Source: JBCDBL01 sp039183635 (GTDB lineage: Bacteria; Pseudomonadota; Alphaproteobacteria; Caulobacterales; Parvularculaceae). Taken from it: a stretch of 21,618 nt of DNA. Positions 1-8,583 of the stretch are shown here, piece after piece; the first letter of the stretch is position 1, and the number at the start of each line of letters is the position of its first letter. The notes below the pieces were generated by a model. It made no database searches, was not told where the DNA came from, and saw nothing but the letters and a program-made list of their open reading frames with translations. The position numbers and the translations under genes were made by a program. The stretch covers positions 1-21,618 of the forward strand of contig JBCDBL010000074.1 of assembly GCA_039183635.1 (NCBI GenBank). The letters are read 5' to 3'.

Positions 1-58
1 GGGGGCCGTGGGCGCTCGGAGCGCCGGGCGCATAATCGGCGGCGTCGTCCGTAGGCCT

Positions 59-104
59 TCTAGAGCACGTCTCATTTAATTGGATTCACATGACGTGCTC
101 TAGA
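59..104. repeat. 13-bp perfect inverted repeat (dispersed repeat, copy A)
   Basis: The arms are tctagagcacgtc (59-71) and gacgtgctctaga (92-104), separated by 20 bases containing taattggatt. The arms match perfectly. Shape and core resemble short dispersed palindromic repeats found between genes in many alphaproteobacteria (recalled, not searched). A related, more degenerate copy lies at 221-261. Confidence 0.7.
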
Positions 105-220
105 TCTTTGTTTACGTGTGTGTTTTGCGAGAAAACCGGTATCCGCTTTTGCGCTGCACGCTCCAAATCAACGATCCGCAGCCGTTGCGGTTGTCGCATT
201 GCATTGTGTAAGACGAATTA

Positions 221-261
221 TAAAGCGTCGTCGCCTCAATCGGATGGGAGACAACGCTTTA
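221..261. repeat. Inverted repeat related to copy A; possible bfr transcript end
   Basis: The arms are taaagcgt (221-228) and acgcttta (254-261). Total length (41 against 42 bases for 61-102) and the central aatcggat (aattggat in copy A) suggest a diverged copy of the same element. Because it lies just past the bfr stop, it could also fold at the 3' end of the bfr transcript; there is no clean U-tract on that strand. Confidence 0.45.
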
Positions 262-318
262 AGTTATTGTTTTTGCACGTTTGCGAACAGCCAACCGCAC
301 GCTTGGCCTGGAAACGCT

Positions 319-804
319 TTAGGCAGGCCCGGCCTCAGCATTCATCATGGACTGCATATAACGTTCTTCGCCGATCTTGGAGATTCGGTCGAGTTGGGTC
401 TCAAGCCAGTCGATATGCTCCTCCTCGCTGTCGAGGATTTTTTGGAGGACATCCCGCGTGACATAGTCTTTCACGGTCTCCGCGTAGGCGATCGCCTCGA
501 CATATGTCGGGTGTGCGCGATGCTCCGCTTTCAGGTCGCATTCAATACATTCTTTGATGCTTTCGCCGATAAACAACCGGTCGAGGTCTTGAAGATTGGG
601 CAAGCCCTCAAGAAACAAAATGCGCTCGATCAAGACATCGGCGTGTTTCATTTCATCTATGGATTCTTCGTACTCAATCTTCGCCAACCGCTCGAACCCC
701 CAGTCCTTGTACATGCGCGCATGTAAGAAATATTGATTGATTGTGGTCAGCTCCTGCTTCAGCAAGAGGTTCAAATATTCGATAATTTTTGCGTCGCCCT
801 TCAT
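319..804 (-). CDS. bfr: Bacterioferritin
   Basis: A 161-residue haem-containing ferritin that oxidises Fe(II) and stores iron as a mineral inside a cytoplasmic 24-subunit shell. The ferroxidase ligands expected for the family are all visible: E18, E51, H54, E94, E127 and H130, and M52 is the likely haem-binding methionine at the subunit interface. Length is normal for the family (about 155-160). The ATG at 804 is preceded by a strong AAGGAGAT ribosome binding site. bfd lies upstream on the same strand, separated by 234 bases, so bfr may have its own promoter rather than being strictly co-transcribed. Identity is very secure; regulation is inferred only. Confidence 0.97.
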   Translation of the reverse strand: MKGDAKIIEYLNLLLKQELTTINQYFLHARMYKDWGFERLAKIEYEESIDEMKHADVLIERILFLEGLPNLQDLDRLFIGESIKECIECDLKAEHRAHPTYVEAIAYAETVKDYVTRDVLQKILDSEEEHIDWLETQLDRISKIGEERYMQSMMNAEAGPA

Positions 805-976
805 CGGATCTCCTTAAAATCTTACGCGCAAGACCAGCGGCTGCTTCTCAAGATCATTATTAAAAACATGACCTTGCAGCGAATCGCTCAGTCGATTGCC
901 TGGATAATCCGGAATGTAATGCATTTAGACACGACGAAAAGGGCGTTTTTGCATCAACAAAAACAACCTCGTCCGA

Positions 977-1016
977 GAACTGCTAAAAACTTAAAAGTTT
1001 CAAGCGGTTCGCAGTT
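977..1016. promoter_or_regulatory. Nested dyad between bfd and bfr
   Basis: Within the 234-base bfd-bfr gap, aaactt aa aagttt (987-1000) is a perfect dyad, flanked by aactgc (979-984) and gcagtt (1011-1016). It could be a bfd transcript end or an operator for bfr. I see no recognised binding-site consensus, and the rest of the gap (805-976) shows no gene. Confidence 0.3.
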
Positions 1017-1038
1017 AAAAAATATTCAACAGCAACAC

Positions 1039-1233
1039 CTAAGACGCCTTGCGAATCGCAGGTCCTTCAGCGCGGGAAGCCGAGTCGATGACAGTTTGCA
1101 TATCCTTCAGGCACAGACCGCAGTTTGGGCGGCAGCCATGGGCTTTGAATACAGCGGCAGCTCGTTTGGCCCCGCCCAGGGCGGCGGCTTCAACCTGCTT
1201 TTCATTCAATGCGCGACAAATACAAACGTACAT
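1039..1233 (-). CDS. bfd: Bacterioferritin-associated ferredoxin
   Basis: A 64-residue [2Fe-2S] ferredoxin of the Bfd / BFD-like family. In well-studied systems Bfd docks on bacterioferritin and donates electrons through the haem, reducing the stored Fe(III) so that iron can be released. The cluster ligands are C4 and C6 (CxC near the N terminus, MYVCICRALN) and C38 and C41 (CGLC); C34 is an additional cysteine. Length is normal (about 60-70). It is encoded just upstream of bfr on the same strand, its expected physiological partner. A -35/-10 promoter with an overlapping Fur-box-like dyad lies 28-57 bases upstream of the start codon, consistent with induction when iron is scarce. Confidence 0.95.
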   Translation of the reverse strand: MYVCICRALNEKQVEAAALGGAKRAAAVFKAHGCRPNCGLCLKDMQTVIDSASRAEGPAIRKAS

Positions 1234-1260
1234 GGACTTCAGCTTTGCTTATTTCCATTA

Positions 1261-1290
1261 ACGATATGTGAAAATGCGAATGATTGTCAA
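1261..1290 (-). promoter_or_regulatory. bfd promoter with Fur-box-like dyad
   Basis: On the minus strand, TTGACA (1290-1285) and TATCGT (1266-1261) are 18 bases apart, a good sigma-70-type pair ahead of bfd. Overlapping the -35, TGACAATCATTCGCA (1289-1275) matches the 7-1-7 Fur core TGATAATNATTATCA at most positions. The regulator could be Fur or another alphaproteobacterial iron regulator such as Irr or RirA; the assignment to iron control is inference from motif plus target gene. Confidence 0.55.
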
Positions 1291-1325
1291 ACACATTCTT
1301 TGCGCAAAGCGGGCGCGTTTCGCCT

Positions 1326-1517
1326 TTAGCCGCCGTTTGCCTGACGCGCGATGCTTGCAGCCGCAGCAAGCTCTTCGGCAATGGTTTCAGCATCCTCCGG
1401 CGTAAAGTCCATTGGCAGTTCGACACCGTCAGCGGTGATGTAAATACGCACCATACCCTGATCTGTCGGTCCAACCTGTAGATCCGCAGCGATGTCTGAC
1501 GGAGAATTTATGCCCAT
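1326..1517 (-). CDS. Small conserved protein, DUF6324-like
   Basis: A 63-residue acidic soluble protein with no signal peptide or membrane segment. Its N terminus (MGINSPSDIAADLQVGPT), the GMVRIYITADGVELPMDF centre and a helical EDAETIAEEL tail match my memory of a small alphaproteobacterial family of unknown function catalogued as DUF6324; that name was not verified by a search. The ATG at 1517 follows an AAGGAGA ribosome binding site at good spacing, which supports real translation. It is upstream of and on the same strand as bfd, but a promoter lies between them, so a functional link with iron metabolism is not implied. Function is unknown. Confidence 0.75.
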   Translation of the reverse strand: MGINSPSDIAADLQVGPTDQGMVRIYITADGVELPMDFTPEDAETIAEELAAAASIARQANGG

Positions 1518-1660
1518 GGGGTCTCCTTGGATAAGGTTAAGGCTTTGTAGAACGCCTCACGCTTGGTATTGTGCTGTCTTGGTAAACGCAAGGCGCGGTC
1601 ACGTGTCCCTCCGTTTGACGTCATAACGCTACCTGGGCCTCGGGGGCAGGGGAAATTCTA

Positions 1661-2458
1661 ATGGAAAAACAACCGCACGTCGTATTATCTCGCCGAGCCC
1701 TCGTGAAAGGGCTCGCCGCCGGCTCGGTGGTCGCACTTGCGCCTGGCTGTACGTATAATGATGAAATTGGTCGCAGCCAGTTTCTTGTGGTCTCGCGCGG
1801 CCAAATGGCGCAGCTTGCAGGCTCCACTTGGGCGTCGATTCGCAAGGAAGAAAGGGTTTCCAGAGATCCGCGCTATGTCACCCGGTTGCAAAGGGTGTCG
1901 CCGAAAATCATTAGCGCTGCCGGAGAGAACCCTGCCGCTTGGGAATATGCGGTTTTTGACTCTAAGGACCTCAACGCTTTTGCTTTGCCAGGCAACAAGA
2001 TCGGAGTTTACACAGGTATTATGGATTTGATGGCGAATGACGACGAACTTGCAACCGTTGTCGGCCATGAAGTCGCCCATGTGCGCTTCAATCATTCCGG
2101 CGAGCGGTACAGCCAGGCGATGGCCGGGCAAGTTGGGCTCACGGTCGCCTCCGTCGGCCTTGCGTCAAGCGATGCAAAGTATCAGCGAGAAATCGCCGCC
2201 GTACTCGGCGCCGGGGTCACGTTCGGCCTTATTTTGCCCTTCTCGCGCAGGCATGAATTGGAGGCCGATAAGTTTGGCGTCCGATATATGCATCGCGCCG
2301 GATACGATGCCCGTCAATCCCTAACTTTTTGGCAGAAGATGGCGACGAAAAGCAGTGGTCAGCGCCCTCCTGAATTCTTGTCCACCCATCCGTCCAGCGA
2401 GACTCGCATCGCCCAGTTGCGCCGGGAGATTTCAATGCTGCCGCCGAAGCGGGCTTAA
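1661..2458 (+). CDS. M48-family metallopeptidase, Tat-type lipoprotein
   Basis: A 265-residue zinc-dependent endopeptidase of the M48 (Ste24/HtpX/BepA-like) group. The zinc motif HEVAH is at 136-140 and the third-ligand motif HELEAD at 208-213 (E211). The N terminus carries a twin-arginine motif, SRRALVK at 10-16, followed by a hydrophobic stretch ending in ALAPGC with C30 as the likely lipidated cysteine, so the mature enzyme is predicted to be membrane-anchored in the periplasm. There are no further convincing transmembrane helices, unlike HtpX. Periplasmic M48 enzymes such as BepA and LoiP act in envelope protein quality control; the substrate here is unknown. The start follows a purine-rich gggga. 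It is divergent from the small gene at 1326-1517. Confidence 0.9.
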   Translation: MEKQPHVVLSRRALVKGLAAGSVVALAPGCTYNDEIGRSQFLVVSRGQMAQLAGSTWASIRKEERVSRDPRYVTRLQRVSPKIISAAGENPAAWEYAVFDSKDLNAFALPGNKIGVYTGIMDLMANDDELATVVGHEVAHVRFNHSGERYSQAMAGQVGLTVASVGLASSDAKYQREIAAVLGAGVTFGLILPFSRRHELEADKFGVRYMHRAGYDARQSLTFWQKMATKSSGQRPPEFLSTHPSSETRIAQLRREISMLPPKRA

Positions 2459-2544
2459 GGCTTGTATTAATCTGCATTATCCTTGTACGAAACATCAGAT
2501 TCTAAATTTAAATACTTCGTCTACGCAAACTCAGGAGAATTCAC

Positions 2545-3387
2545 ATGCGCACACTCGCAGCTATCGCCGTCGCCGCCAGTTTGATCGGCGCCCCCGCCGT
2601 TCTCGCTGAAGACGGCGACGCCCTGAAAGCCGTCGTTGAGGCCCGCTCGGACGAGGACAAAGCCCGGGACGGCGCGCGCAACCCTTATGAAACGTTATCG
2701 TTTTTCGGCCTTCAAGAAGACATGACTGTCGTTGAAGCTTTGCCGGGGGGCGGTTGGTACACCCGCATTATTTTACCCTACGTGGCGGAGAAAGGGCGTT
2801 ACGCCGCTGCGAATTATCCTTTGGATATGTTCGCCAAAGTTATTCCGAACATGACGGACGAGCGTATGGCGCAGTTCCGCGCCTGGCCTGAAGCTTTCCC
2901 CGAACGCGCCGCGGGCTATGTGGAGGGCGATCCTGAGATCGCGGCGTTCGCCTTTGGAGATGCGCCGGAAGATCTTGCGGGCGAGGTTGATATGGTCCTG
3001 TATGTGAGGGCCTTGCACAACTTTTTCCGTCTGAAGGACGAGCCTTACGGGGCGGCGGCGCTTCAAGAAACCTACGGCATGTTGAAACCCGGCGGCTATG
3101 TCGGCGTGGTTCAGCACCGCGCCCAGGAAGATATGGCCGATGATTTCGCCTCAGGACGGCGTGGCTATGTGAAGAAAAGCGCGGTCGTCGCCAAGTTTGA
3201 GGACGCCGGCTTTGTCTTGATCGGCGACAGCGAGGTGAACGCCAATCCCAAAGACCGGCCGAGCGAAGGCGATTTCGTATGGCGCTTGCCGCCGACCCTG
3301 GCTCTGGGGGACAAGAACCGTGATGCATACGAGGCGATCGGCGAGTCTGATCGTATGACATTGTTGTTTCAAAAACCTGTGCAATAG
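2545..3387 (+). CDS. Secreted class I SAM-methyltransferase-like protein
   Basis: A 280-residue protein with a Sec signal peptide (cleavage likely after A21, VLA|ED). The mature part resembles the predicted exported methyltransferase family (COG4798 type): a degenerate motif I, VVEALPGGGWYTRII at about 62-76, a central MVLYVRALHNFF segment and a LKPGGYVGVVQH strand-loop typical of class I SAM folds. How SAM would reach an exported enzyme is unclear, so the protein may bind another ligand or be catalytically altered. The ATG has an excellent AGGAG ribosome binding site. It is 86 bases after the M48 peptidase on the same strand, which could allow co-transcription, although the AT-rich gap could also contain its own promoter. 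Substrate unknown. Confidence 0.85.
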   Translation: MRTLAAIAVAASLIGAPAVLAEDGDALKAVVEARSDEDKARDGARNPYETLSFFGLQEDMTVVEALPGGGWYTRIILPYVAEKGRYAAANYPLDMFAKVIPNMTDERMAQFRAWPEAFPERAAGYVEGDPEIAAFAFGDAPEDLAGEVDMVLYVRALHNFFRLKDEPYGAAALQETYGMLKPGGYVGVVQHRAQEDMADDFASGRRGYVKKSAVVAKFEDAGFVLIGDSEVNANPKDRPSEGDFVWRLPPTLALGDKNRDAYEAIGESDRMTLLFQKPVQ

Positions 3388-3434
3388 AGCGAAACACCCC
3401 GACGAATTTGCGGGCCCCCAACATGTGACCGGCA

Positions 3435-3460
3435 AAGGCGCTTTGAGTGCGGGGCGCCTT
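3435..3460 (+). terminator. Possible terminator hairpin after the methyltransferase gene
   Basis: The arms aaggcgc (3435-3441) and gcgcctt (3454-3460) can form a 7-bp stem with a 12-base loop 50 bases past the methyltransferase stop codon. No U-tract follows, so this is at best a weak intrinsic terminator. Confidence 0.3.
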
Positions 3461-3537
3461 GCAAACCGTTTCAAGCTTCAGTAAACCCAACGGCCTGTTC
3501 GGCTGCGATCGGCCTTGATTGTCCGTCGCAGCGGCGC

Positions 3538-3614
3538 GCCGCCTTAGCTCAGTTGGTTAGAGCGCTAGATTGTGGATCTAGAGGTCCCCCGTTCGAACCG
3601 GGGAGGCGGTACCA
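3538..3614 (+). tRNA. tRNA-His (anticodon GUG)
   Basis: A full cloverleaf can be drawn. Acceptor: gccgcct (3538-3544) with aggcggt (3604-3610), giving a G1-U72 wobble at the end. D stem: gctc/gagc. Anticodon stem: ctaga/tctag around the loop ttgtgga, which gives GUG. T arm: ccccg-ttcgaac-cgggg. The discriminator is A73 (3611), and CCA is encoded (3612-3614). The base before position 1 is C (3537), so the usual genomic G-1 of tRNA-His is absent. Lack of G-1 together with A73 and U72 is the known idiosyncrasy of a large alphaproteobacterial clade with a matching divergent histidyl-tRNA synthetase. Confidence 0.97.
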
Positions 3615-3700
3615 TCCTGTCCAACAGTGTTGCTTTTTACGGCCGTAGTTTGCTCGCTCGGGCCATTCCTGATTTCTCTCGACATAGATATTTTGAGCTT

Positions 3701-4825
3701 ATGTCAAATCGCGCACGCCATGAACTGTCTGAAAATGGCTTTCGGAGTGCGGGCGATGGAAGCGCCCATCAAGAACGACTGGCGTCTCTGGATGGCGTGC
3801 GCGGCGCAGCAGCGTTGATGGTCGCCGCCGGGCATGGCGTCACAGGCCAATCTGATACGATTTTTGGCGGTGAAGCTCAAATGGGCGTCATGCTTTTTTT
3901 CGTTTTGAGCGGTTTTTTGATGGGCTATCTTTATTTGGCGCGGCCTTTCTCTATGGACGTTTGGGTCGATTACGCCGTACGCCGTATTTTTCGCGTCTTT
4001 CCGCTCTTTGCTGTGATGCTCAGTCTGGGCGCTCTGGCGTGGGCGGTGTTTGCTTGGGAATTATACGATTACCCTATTTCTGTTTCCCAATGGTGGGGCG
4101 CGATCACGCTGCGCGAGTATGTAAGCGTTTTTTGGACCGTTTCTGTGGAGATGAAATTCTATGTAGTCTTTCCGGTCCTGTGCGCCATGTTATGGCTTCT
4201 TCCGTCTTCCGGCGGGCGTGCGGCGATCCTTGCGGTCGGCGTAGGGTTGGCTGTGTTTGCGCCGACGCCTGTGCCGCTTATCCACCTGCGCGGCGCTATC
4301 GATTTTTTCCTTATCGGTGTTCTCGTCAGCCTCTTTTATTTAAATCGTAAGGTGTGGCTTGCATGGGCGCCTGAAAAGGCATGGGATACGGTGCTTTTGA
4401 TCGGCCTTGTGTTGCTGGTTTTGAGCACGCCGACATTCTTTTTACAGATATTTTATCCTGATTGGGATAAGCCGTATCCTTTGGCGCATGTTTTTTTTCC
4501 GTGGGGGCATACGGCGTTTTATGCGCCTTTGGCCGGTATGATCGTGCTTGCCGCAGCCTTTGACGGCCGTCTGGCGCGACTTATTTTTGCAAACCCGCCA
4601 GCCTGTTTTTTGGGTCGTATCAGCTACAGCCTATATCTTTGCCATATGCCGGTTTTGTTTGGGCTCAGTTTTTTATCTGTCCCGGCGCCCGTGAAATCTG
4701 TCTTGTATTTTGTATTGGCTGTGTTGGCGTCGTGGACGACATATTGCGTTATCGAACGGCCCGCCCGCCGGTTCGGCTACGCTCTCAGCAGCAAGATAAC
4801 AAAGCTTGGCCAAGACGGACGATAA
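3701..4825 (+). CDS. Acyltransferase 3 family integral membrane protein (OafA-like)
   Basis: A 374-residue polytopic membrane protein of the acyltransferase 3 family, whose members O-acetylate or otherwise acylate cell-surface polysaccharides, lipids or antibiotics. The hallmark N-terminal segment is present: LASLDGVRGAAALMVAAGHG, containing the conserved R and H of the first helix. About ten hydrophobic helices follow, ending with an LGRISYSLYLCHMP segment typical of the last third. The frame is open from 3572, but that would overlap the tRNA, so the ATG at 3701 is preferred; it has only a weak ribosome binding site and encodes about 28 residues before the domain. The gene begins 86 bases after tRNA-His, and its T-rich, lower-GC composition differs from the operon that follows, a hint of acquisition. 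Substrate unknown. Confidence 0.88.
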   Translation: MSNRARHELSENGFRSAGDGSAHQERLASLDGVRGAAALMVAAGHGVTGQSDTIFGGEAQMGVMLFFVLSGFLMGYLYLARPFSMDVWVDYAVRRIFRVFPLFAVMLSLGALAWAVFAWELYDYPISVSQWWGAITLREYVSVFWTVSVEMKFYVVFPVLCAMLWLLPSSGGRAAILAVGVGLAVFAPTPVPLIHLRGAIDFFLIGVLVSLFYLNRKVWLAWAPEKAWDTVLLIGLVLLVLSTPTFFLQIFYPDWDKPYPLAHVFFPWGHTAFYAPLAGMIVLAAAFDGRLARLIFANPPACFLGRISYSLYLCHMPVLFGLSFLSVPAPVKSVLYFVLAVLASWTTYCVIERPARRFGYALSSKITKLGQDGR

Positions 4826-4901
4826 TTTCGCGCTGGAGCGCGTTGCAGGCGATGTGGATCACACGAAGGTCGTCTCATGCGCCCAAAACAAAGATTCCAG
4901 A

Positions 4902-4921
4902 GCCGTTTGCCGACAAACGGC
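4902..4921 (-). terminator. Candidate terminator for kbl-tdh-sdaA
   Basis: A perfect 8-bp stem, gccgtttg (4902-4909) and caaacggc (4914-4921), with a four-base loop, sits 14 bases past the sdaA stop. Read on the minus strand it is followed by a loosely T-rich tract (tctttgtttt). It also lies between convergent genes, so it may serve both strands. Confidence 0.5.
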
Positions 4922-4935
4922 AAAGGCAAACAACT

Positions 4936-6315
<1,380 letters not shown>

Positions 6316-6327
6316 TCCGCCACTATA

Positions 6328-7362
6328 CTAGGGTGCGCTCGTCCAATCGAGGATGACTTTGCCGGATTTTCCCGAATTCATGGCGTCGAACCCGTTCTGG
6401 AACGATTTGAAGTCCAGGCGGTGAGTGATGATTGGCGAAATGTCGAGGCCCGACTGCAACAGCGCCCCCATCTTGTACCAGGTCTCGAACATGCGGCGGC
6501 CGTAAATGCCTTTCAGTTCAAGGCCTTTGAAGATGACGTCGTCCCAGTTGACCCCGGCGCCGGCGGGCAAAAGGCCCAAAAGCGCGATTTTGCCGCCATG
6601 GTTCATGGTCGACAACATGCTGGAGAAGGCCGCCTCGACGCCGGACATCTCAAGACCGACATCGAACCCCTCCGTCATGCCGAGATCCGCCATGACGTCT
6701 TCCAGAGACGTGTTGGCGACATTCACCGTGCGGGTGGCGCCGAGCTTTTCGGCAAGCTCCAGACGGTAGTCGTTGACGTCGGTGATGACCACGTGGCGGG
6801 CGCCCACATGGCGGACGACGGCGGCGGCCATGGCGCCGATGGGACCTGCGCCTGTGATCAGAACATCCTCGCCCACGACATCCTGGGCGAGGGCGGTGTG
6901 CACGGCGTTGCCGAAGGGGTCGAGCAGCGCCCCGATTTCATCGGGCACGTCGTCGGGCAGTTTGTAGACGTTGAACCCCGGTACGCAAAGGTACTCTGCA
7001 AACGCGCCGGGACGGTTGACGCCGACGCCTTCCGTGTTGCGGCACAGGTGCCGGCGGCCGGCCCGGCAGTTGCGGCAGTGGCCGCAGGTGATGTGCCCTT
7101 CGGCGGAGACCCGGTCGCCGGGCTTCAGGCCGCGCACCTCGGACCCAAGTTCGACAATCTCTCCCATGAATTCATGGCCGACGGTCATCGGGACGGGGAT
7201 CGTGCGCTGGGCCCAGTCGTCCCAGTTGTAAATGTGCAGGTCCGTGCCGCAGATCGCGGTCTTTTTGACACGGATCAGTACGTCGTTGGGGCCGACGACG
7301 GGCGGCGGCGCATCTTCAAGCCACAACCCCGTTTCCGATTTCAGTTTGGCGAGCGTGTGCAT
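6328..7362 (-). CDS. tdh: L-threonine 3-dehydrogenase
   Basis: A 344-residue zinc-dependent medium-chain dehydrogenase that oxidises L-threonine with NAD+ to 2-amino-3-ketobutyrate. Catalytic zinc ligands C38 (ICGTDLHIY) and H63-E64 (GHEF) are present, as are the structural zinc cysteines C93, C96, C99 and C107. The Rossmann motif GAGPIGAMAA follows near residue 170. Length and the N-terminal MHTLAKLKSETGLWLED match E. coli Tdh closely. The ATG at 7362 follows an AAGGAGA ribosome binding site that overlaps the kbl stop region; kbl ends 12 bases upstream. Because the product is unstable, Tdh works with Kbl, which is encoded immediately before it. Confidence 0.97.
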   Translation of the reverse strand: MHTLAKLKSETGLWLEDAPPPVVGPNDVLIRVKKTAICGTDLHIYNWDDWAQRTIPVPMTVGHEFMGEIVELGSEVRGLKPGDRVSAEGHITCGHCRNCRAGRRHLCRNTEGVGVNRPGAFAEYLCVPGFNVYKLPDDVPDEIGALLDPFGNAVHTALAQDVVGEDVLITGAGPIGAMAAAVVRHVGARHVVITDVNDYRLELAEKLGATRTVNVANTSLEDVMADLGMTEGFDVGLEMSGVEAAFSSMLSTMNHGGKIALLGLLPAGAGVNWDDVIFKGLELKGIYGRRMFETWYKMGALLQSGLDISPIITHRLDFKSFQNGFDAMNSGKSGKVILDWTSAP

Positions 7363-7374
7363 CGGCTGGTCTCC

Positions 7375-8583
7375 TTACGCAATAATGTTGAGATCGCGCC
7401 CGACCTTGGTGAAGGCTTCGACGGCGAAGGCGATGTCTTCGGCCGTGTGTGCGGCGGACATCTGTGTACGGATTCGCGCTTTGCCTTTTGGTACGACAGG
7501 GTAGGAAAATCCGATCACGTAAACCCCCTCGTCAAGAAGGCGCGCAGCCATGTCCTGGGCGAGCTTGGCCTCGCCGATCATCACGGGGATGATGGGATGC
7601 TCCCCCGGCAACAGGTCGAAGCCTGACGCCTGCATGCCGGAGCGGAATTGCGCCGCGTTTTGTTTCAGGTTCACCCGAAGCTCGTCGCTGTCTTCGGCGA
7701 TATCGATCGCCTTGATGGCGGCGCCGGCAAGGGCGGGCGTCAAGGCGTTGGAGAACAGGTAAGGCCGCGCCCGCTGTTTTAACAGGTCCACAACTTCCTG
7801 CTTCGCGCAGATGTAGCCCCCCATGCCGCCGCCGAGCGCTTTGCCGAGGGTGCCGGTGAGAATATCGATGCGGCCTTCGACGCCGCAGTGTTCCGCTGCG
7901 CCGCGGCCGTTGTCGCCGAGGAAGCCGGTGGCGTGGCAATCGTCCACCATGACGAGGGCGCCGTGGGCCTCCGCCAGGTCGCAAACGCCGTTCAGGTCGG
8001 CGATCGTTCCGTCCATGGAGAACACCCCGTCGGTGACGATGAGTTTCGTCCGGGCGCCGTCGGCCTCGGCCTGTTCCAGCTGCTGTTTCAGGTCCGCCAT
8101 GTCGTTGTTGGCGTAGCGGTAGCGTTTGGCTTTGCACAGGCGCACGCCGTCGATGATGGAGGCATGGTTGAGAGCATCGGAGATGATCGCGTCTTCGGCT
8201 CCCAGCAACGGTTCGAACACGCCGCCATTGGCGTCGAAACAGGCCGCGAAGGTGATGGCGTCATCGAACTTTAAATAGTCGGCGATGCGGCGCTCCAGCT
8301 TCCTGTGCAGATCGAGGGTGCCGCAGATGAACCGCACCGACGCCATGCCGAAGCCGTATTCAGCCGCCGTGTTCGTCGCCGCGGAGATGAGATCGGGGTG
8401 ATTGGCGAGGCCGAGATAGTTGTTGGCGCAAAAGTTCAAAACGGATCGCTTTTCGCCGCCCGCCTTGACCTTGATCCGCGCGCTTTGGGGGGAGGTGATC
8501 AGCCGTTCCGGTTTGGTCAGCCCCTCTGCTTCTATGTCGGCGAGGGTTTGGCGGATGCGGGCGTAAAAATCGCTTGTGGTCAT
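7375..8583 (-). CDS. kbl: Glycine C-acetyltransferase (2-amino-3-ketobutyrate CoA ligase)
   Basis: A 402-residue PLP enzyme of the alpha-oxoamine synthase family. In the catabolic direction it cleaves 2-amino-3-ketobutyrate with CoA to glycine and acetyl-CoA, the second step after Tdh. Visible residues include the NNYLGLANHP substrate-binding segment near 54-63, the VDDCHATG motif at 213-220 (D214 to the PLP ring nitrogen, H217) and the PLP lysine K248 in GTLGKALGGG. The pairing with tdh separates it from related 5-aminolevulinate and KAPA synthases. It is the first gene of a three-gene operon read leftward; its promoter should lie in the 145-base gap shared with the divergent gene at 8729. 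Confidence 0.97.
   Translation of the reverse strand: MTTSDFYARIRQTLADIEAEGLTKPERLITSPQSARIKVKAGGEKRSVLNFCANNYLGLANHPDLISAATNTAAEYGFGMASVRFICGTLDLHRKLERRIADYLKFDDAITFAACFDANGGVFEPLLGAEDAIISDALNHASIIDGVRLCKAKRYRYANNDMADLKQQLEQAEADGARTKLIVTDGVFSMDGTIADLNGVCDLAEAHGALVMVDDCHATGFLGDNGRGAAEHCGVEGRIDILTGTLGKALGGGMGGYICAKQEVVDLLKQRARPYLFSNALTPALAGAAIKAIDIAEDSDELRVNLKQNAAQFRSGMQASGFDLLPGEHPIIPVMIGEAKLAQDMAARLLDEGVYVIGFSYPVVPKGKARIRTQMSAAHTAEDIAFAVEAFTKVGRDLNIIA

Larger units (their letters stand above)
1..318. other. Non-coding region downstream of bfr
   Basis: I see no credible gene here; the open frames lack plausible start contexts and resemble no family I know. The region holds a GC-rich 7-bp hairpin at 11-25 (ggcgctc, one base, gagcgcc), possibly the end of a terminator from a gene outside the window, a perfect 13-bp inverted repeat at 59-104, and a second, looser inverted repeat at 221-261. 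It is visibly more AT-rich than the region beyond 5 kb. Between the two repeats, around 118-165, lies a stretch containing gagaaaaccggtatccgctt, which I recall as typical of dispersed intergenic repeats in alphaproteobacteria; that last point is from memory. Confidence 0.6.

Noticed and set aside
805..1038. Clear sigma-70 promoter for bfr
   Set aside because: A TAATAAT hexamer is visible on the minus strand but no acceptable -35 lies at the right distance, so I did not call it.
2840..3490. 216-codon minus-strand frame opposite the secreted methyltransferase
   Set aside because: Arg/Pro/Ser-rich translation typical of a reverse-strand shadow; the plus-strand gene has a signal peptide and strong ribosome binding site.
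3572..3700. Longer N terminus for the acyltransferase starting inside tRNA-His
   Set aside because: The first 43 codons would overlap the tRNA gene and show no family similarity; ATG 3701 leaves the whole domain intact.
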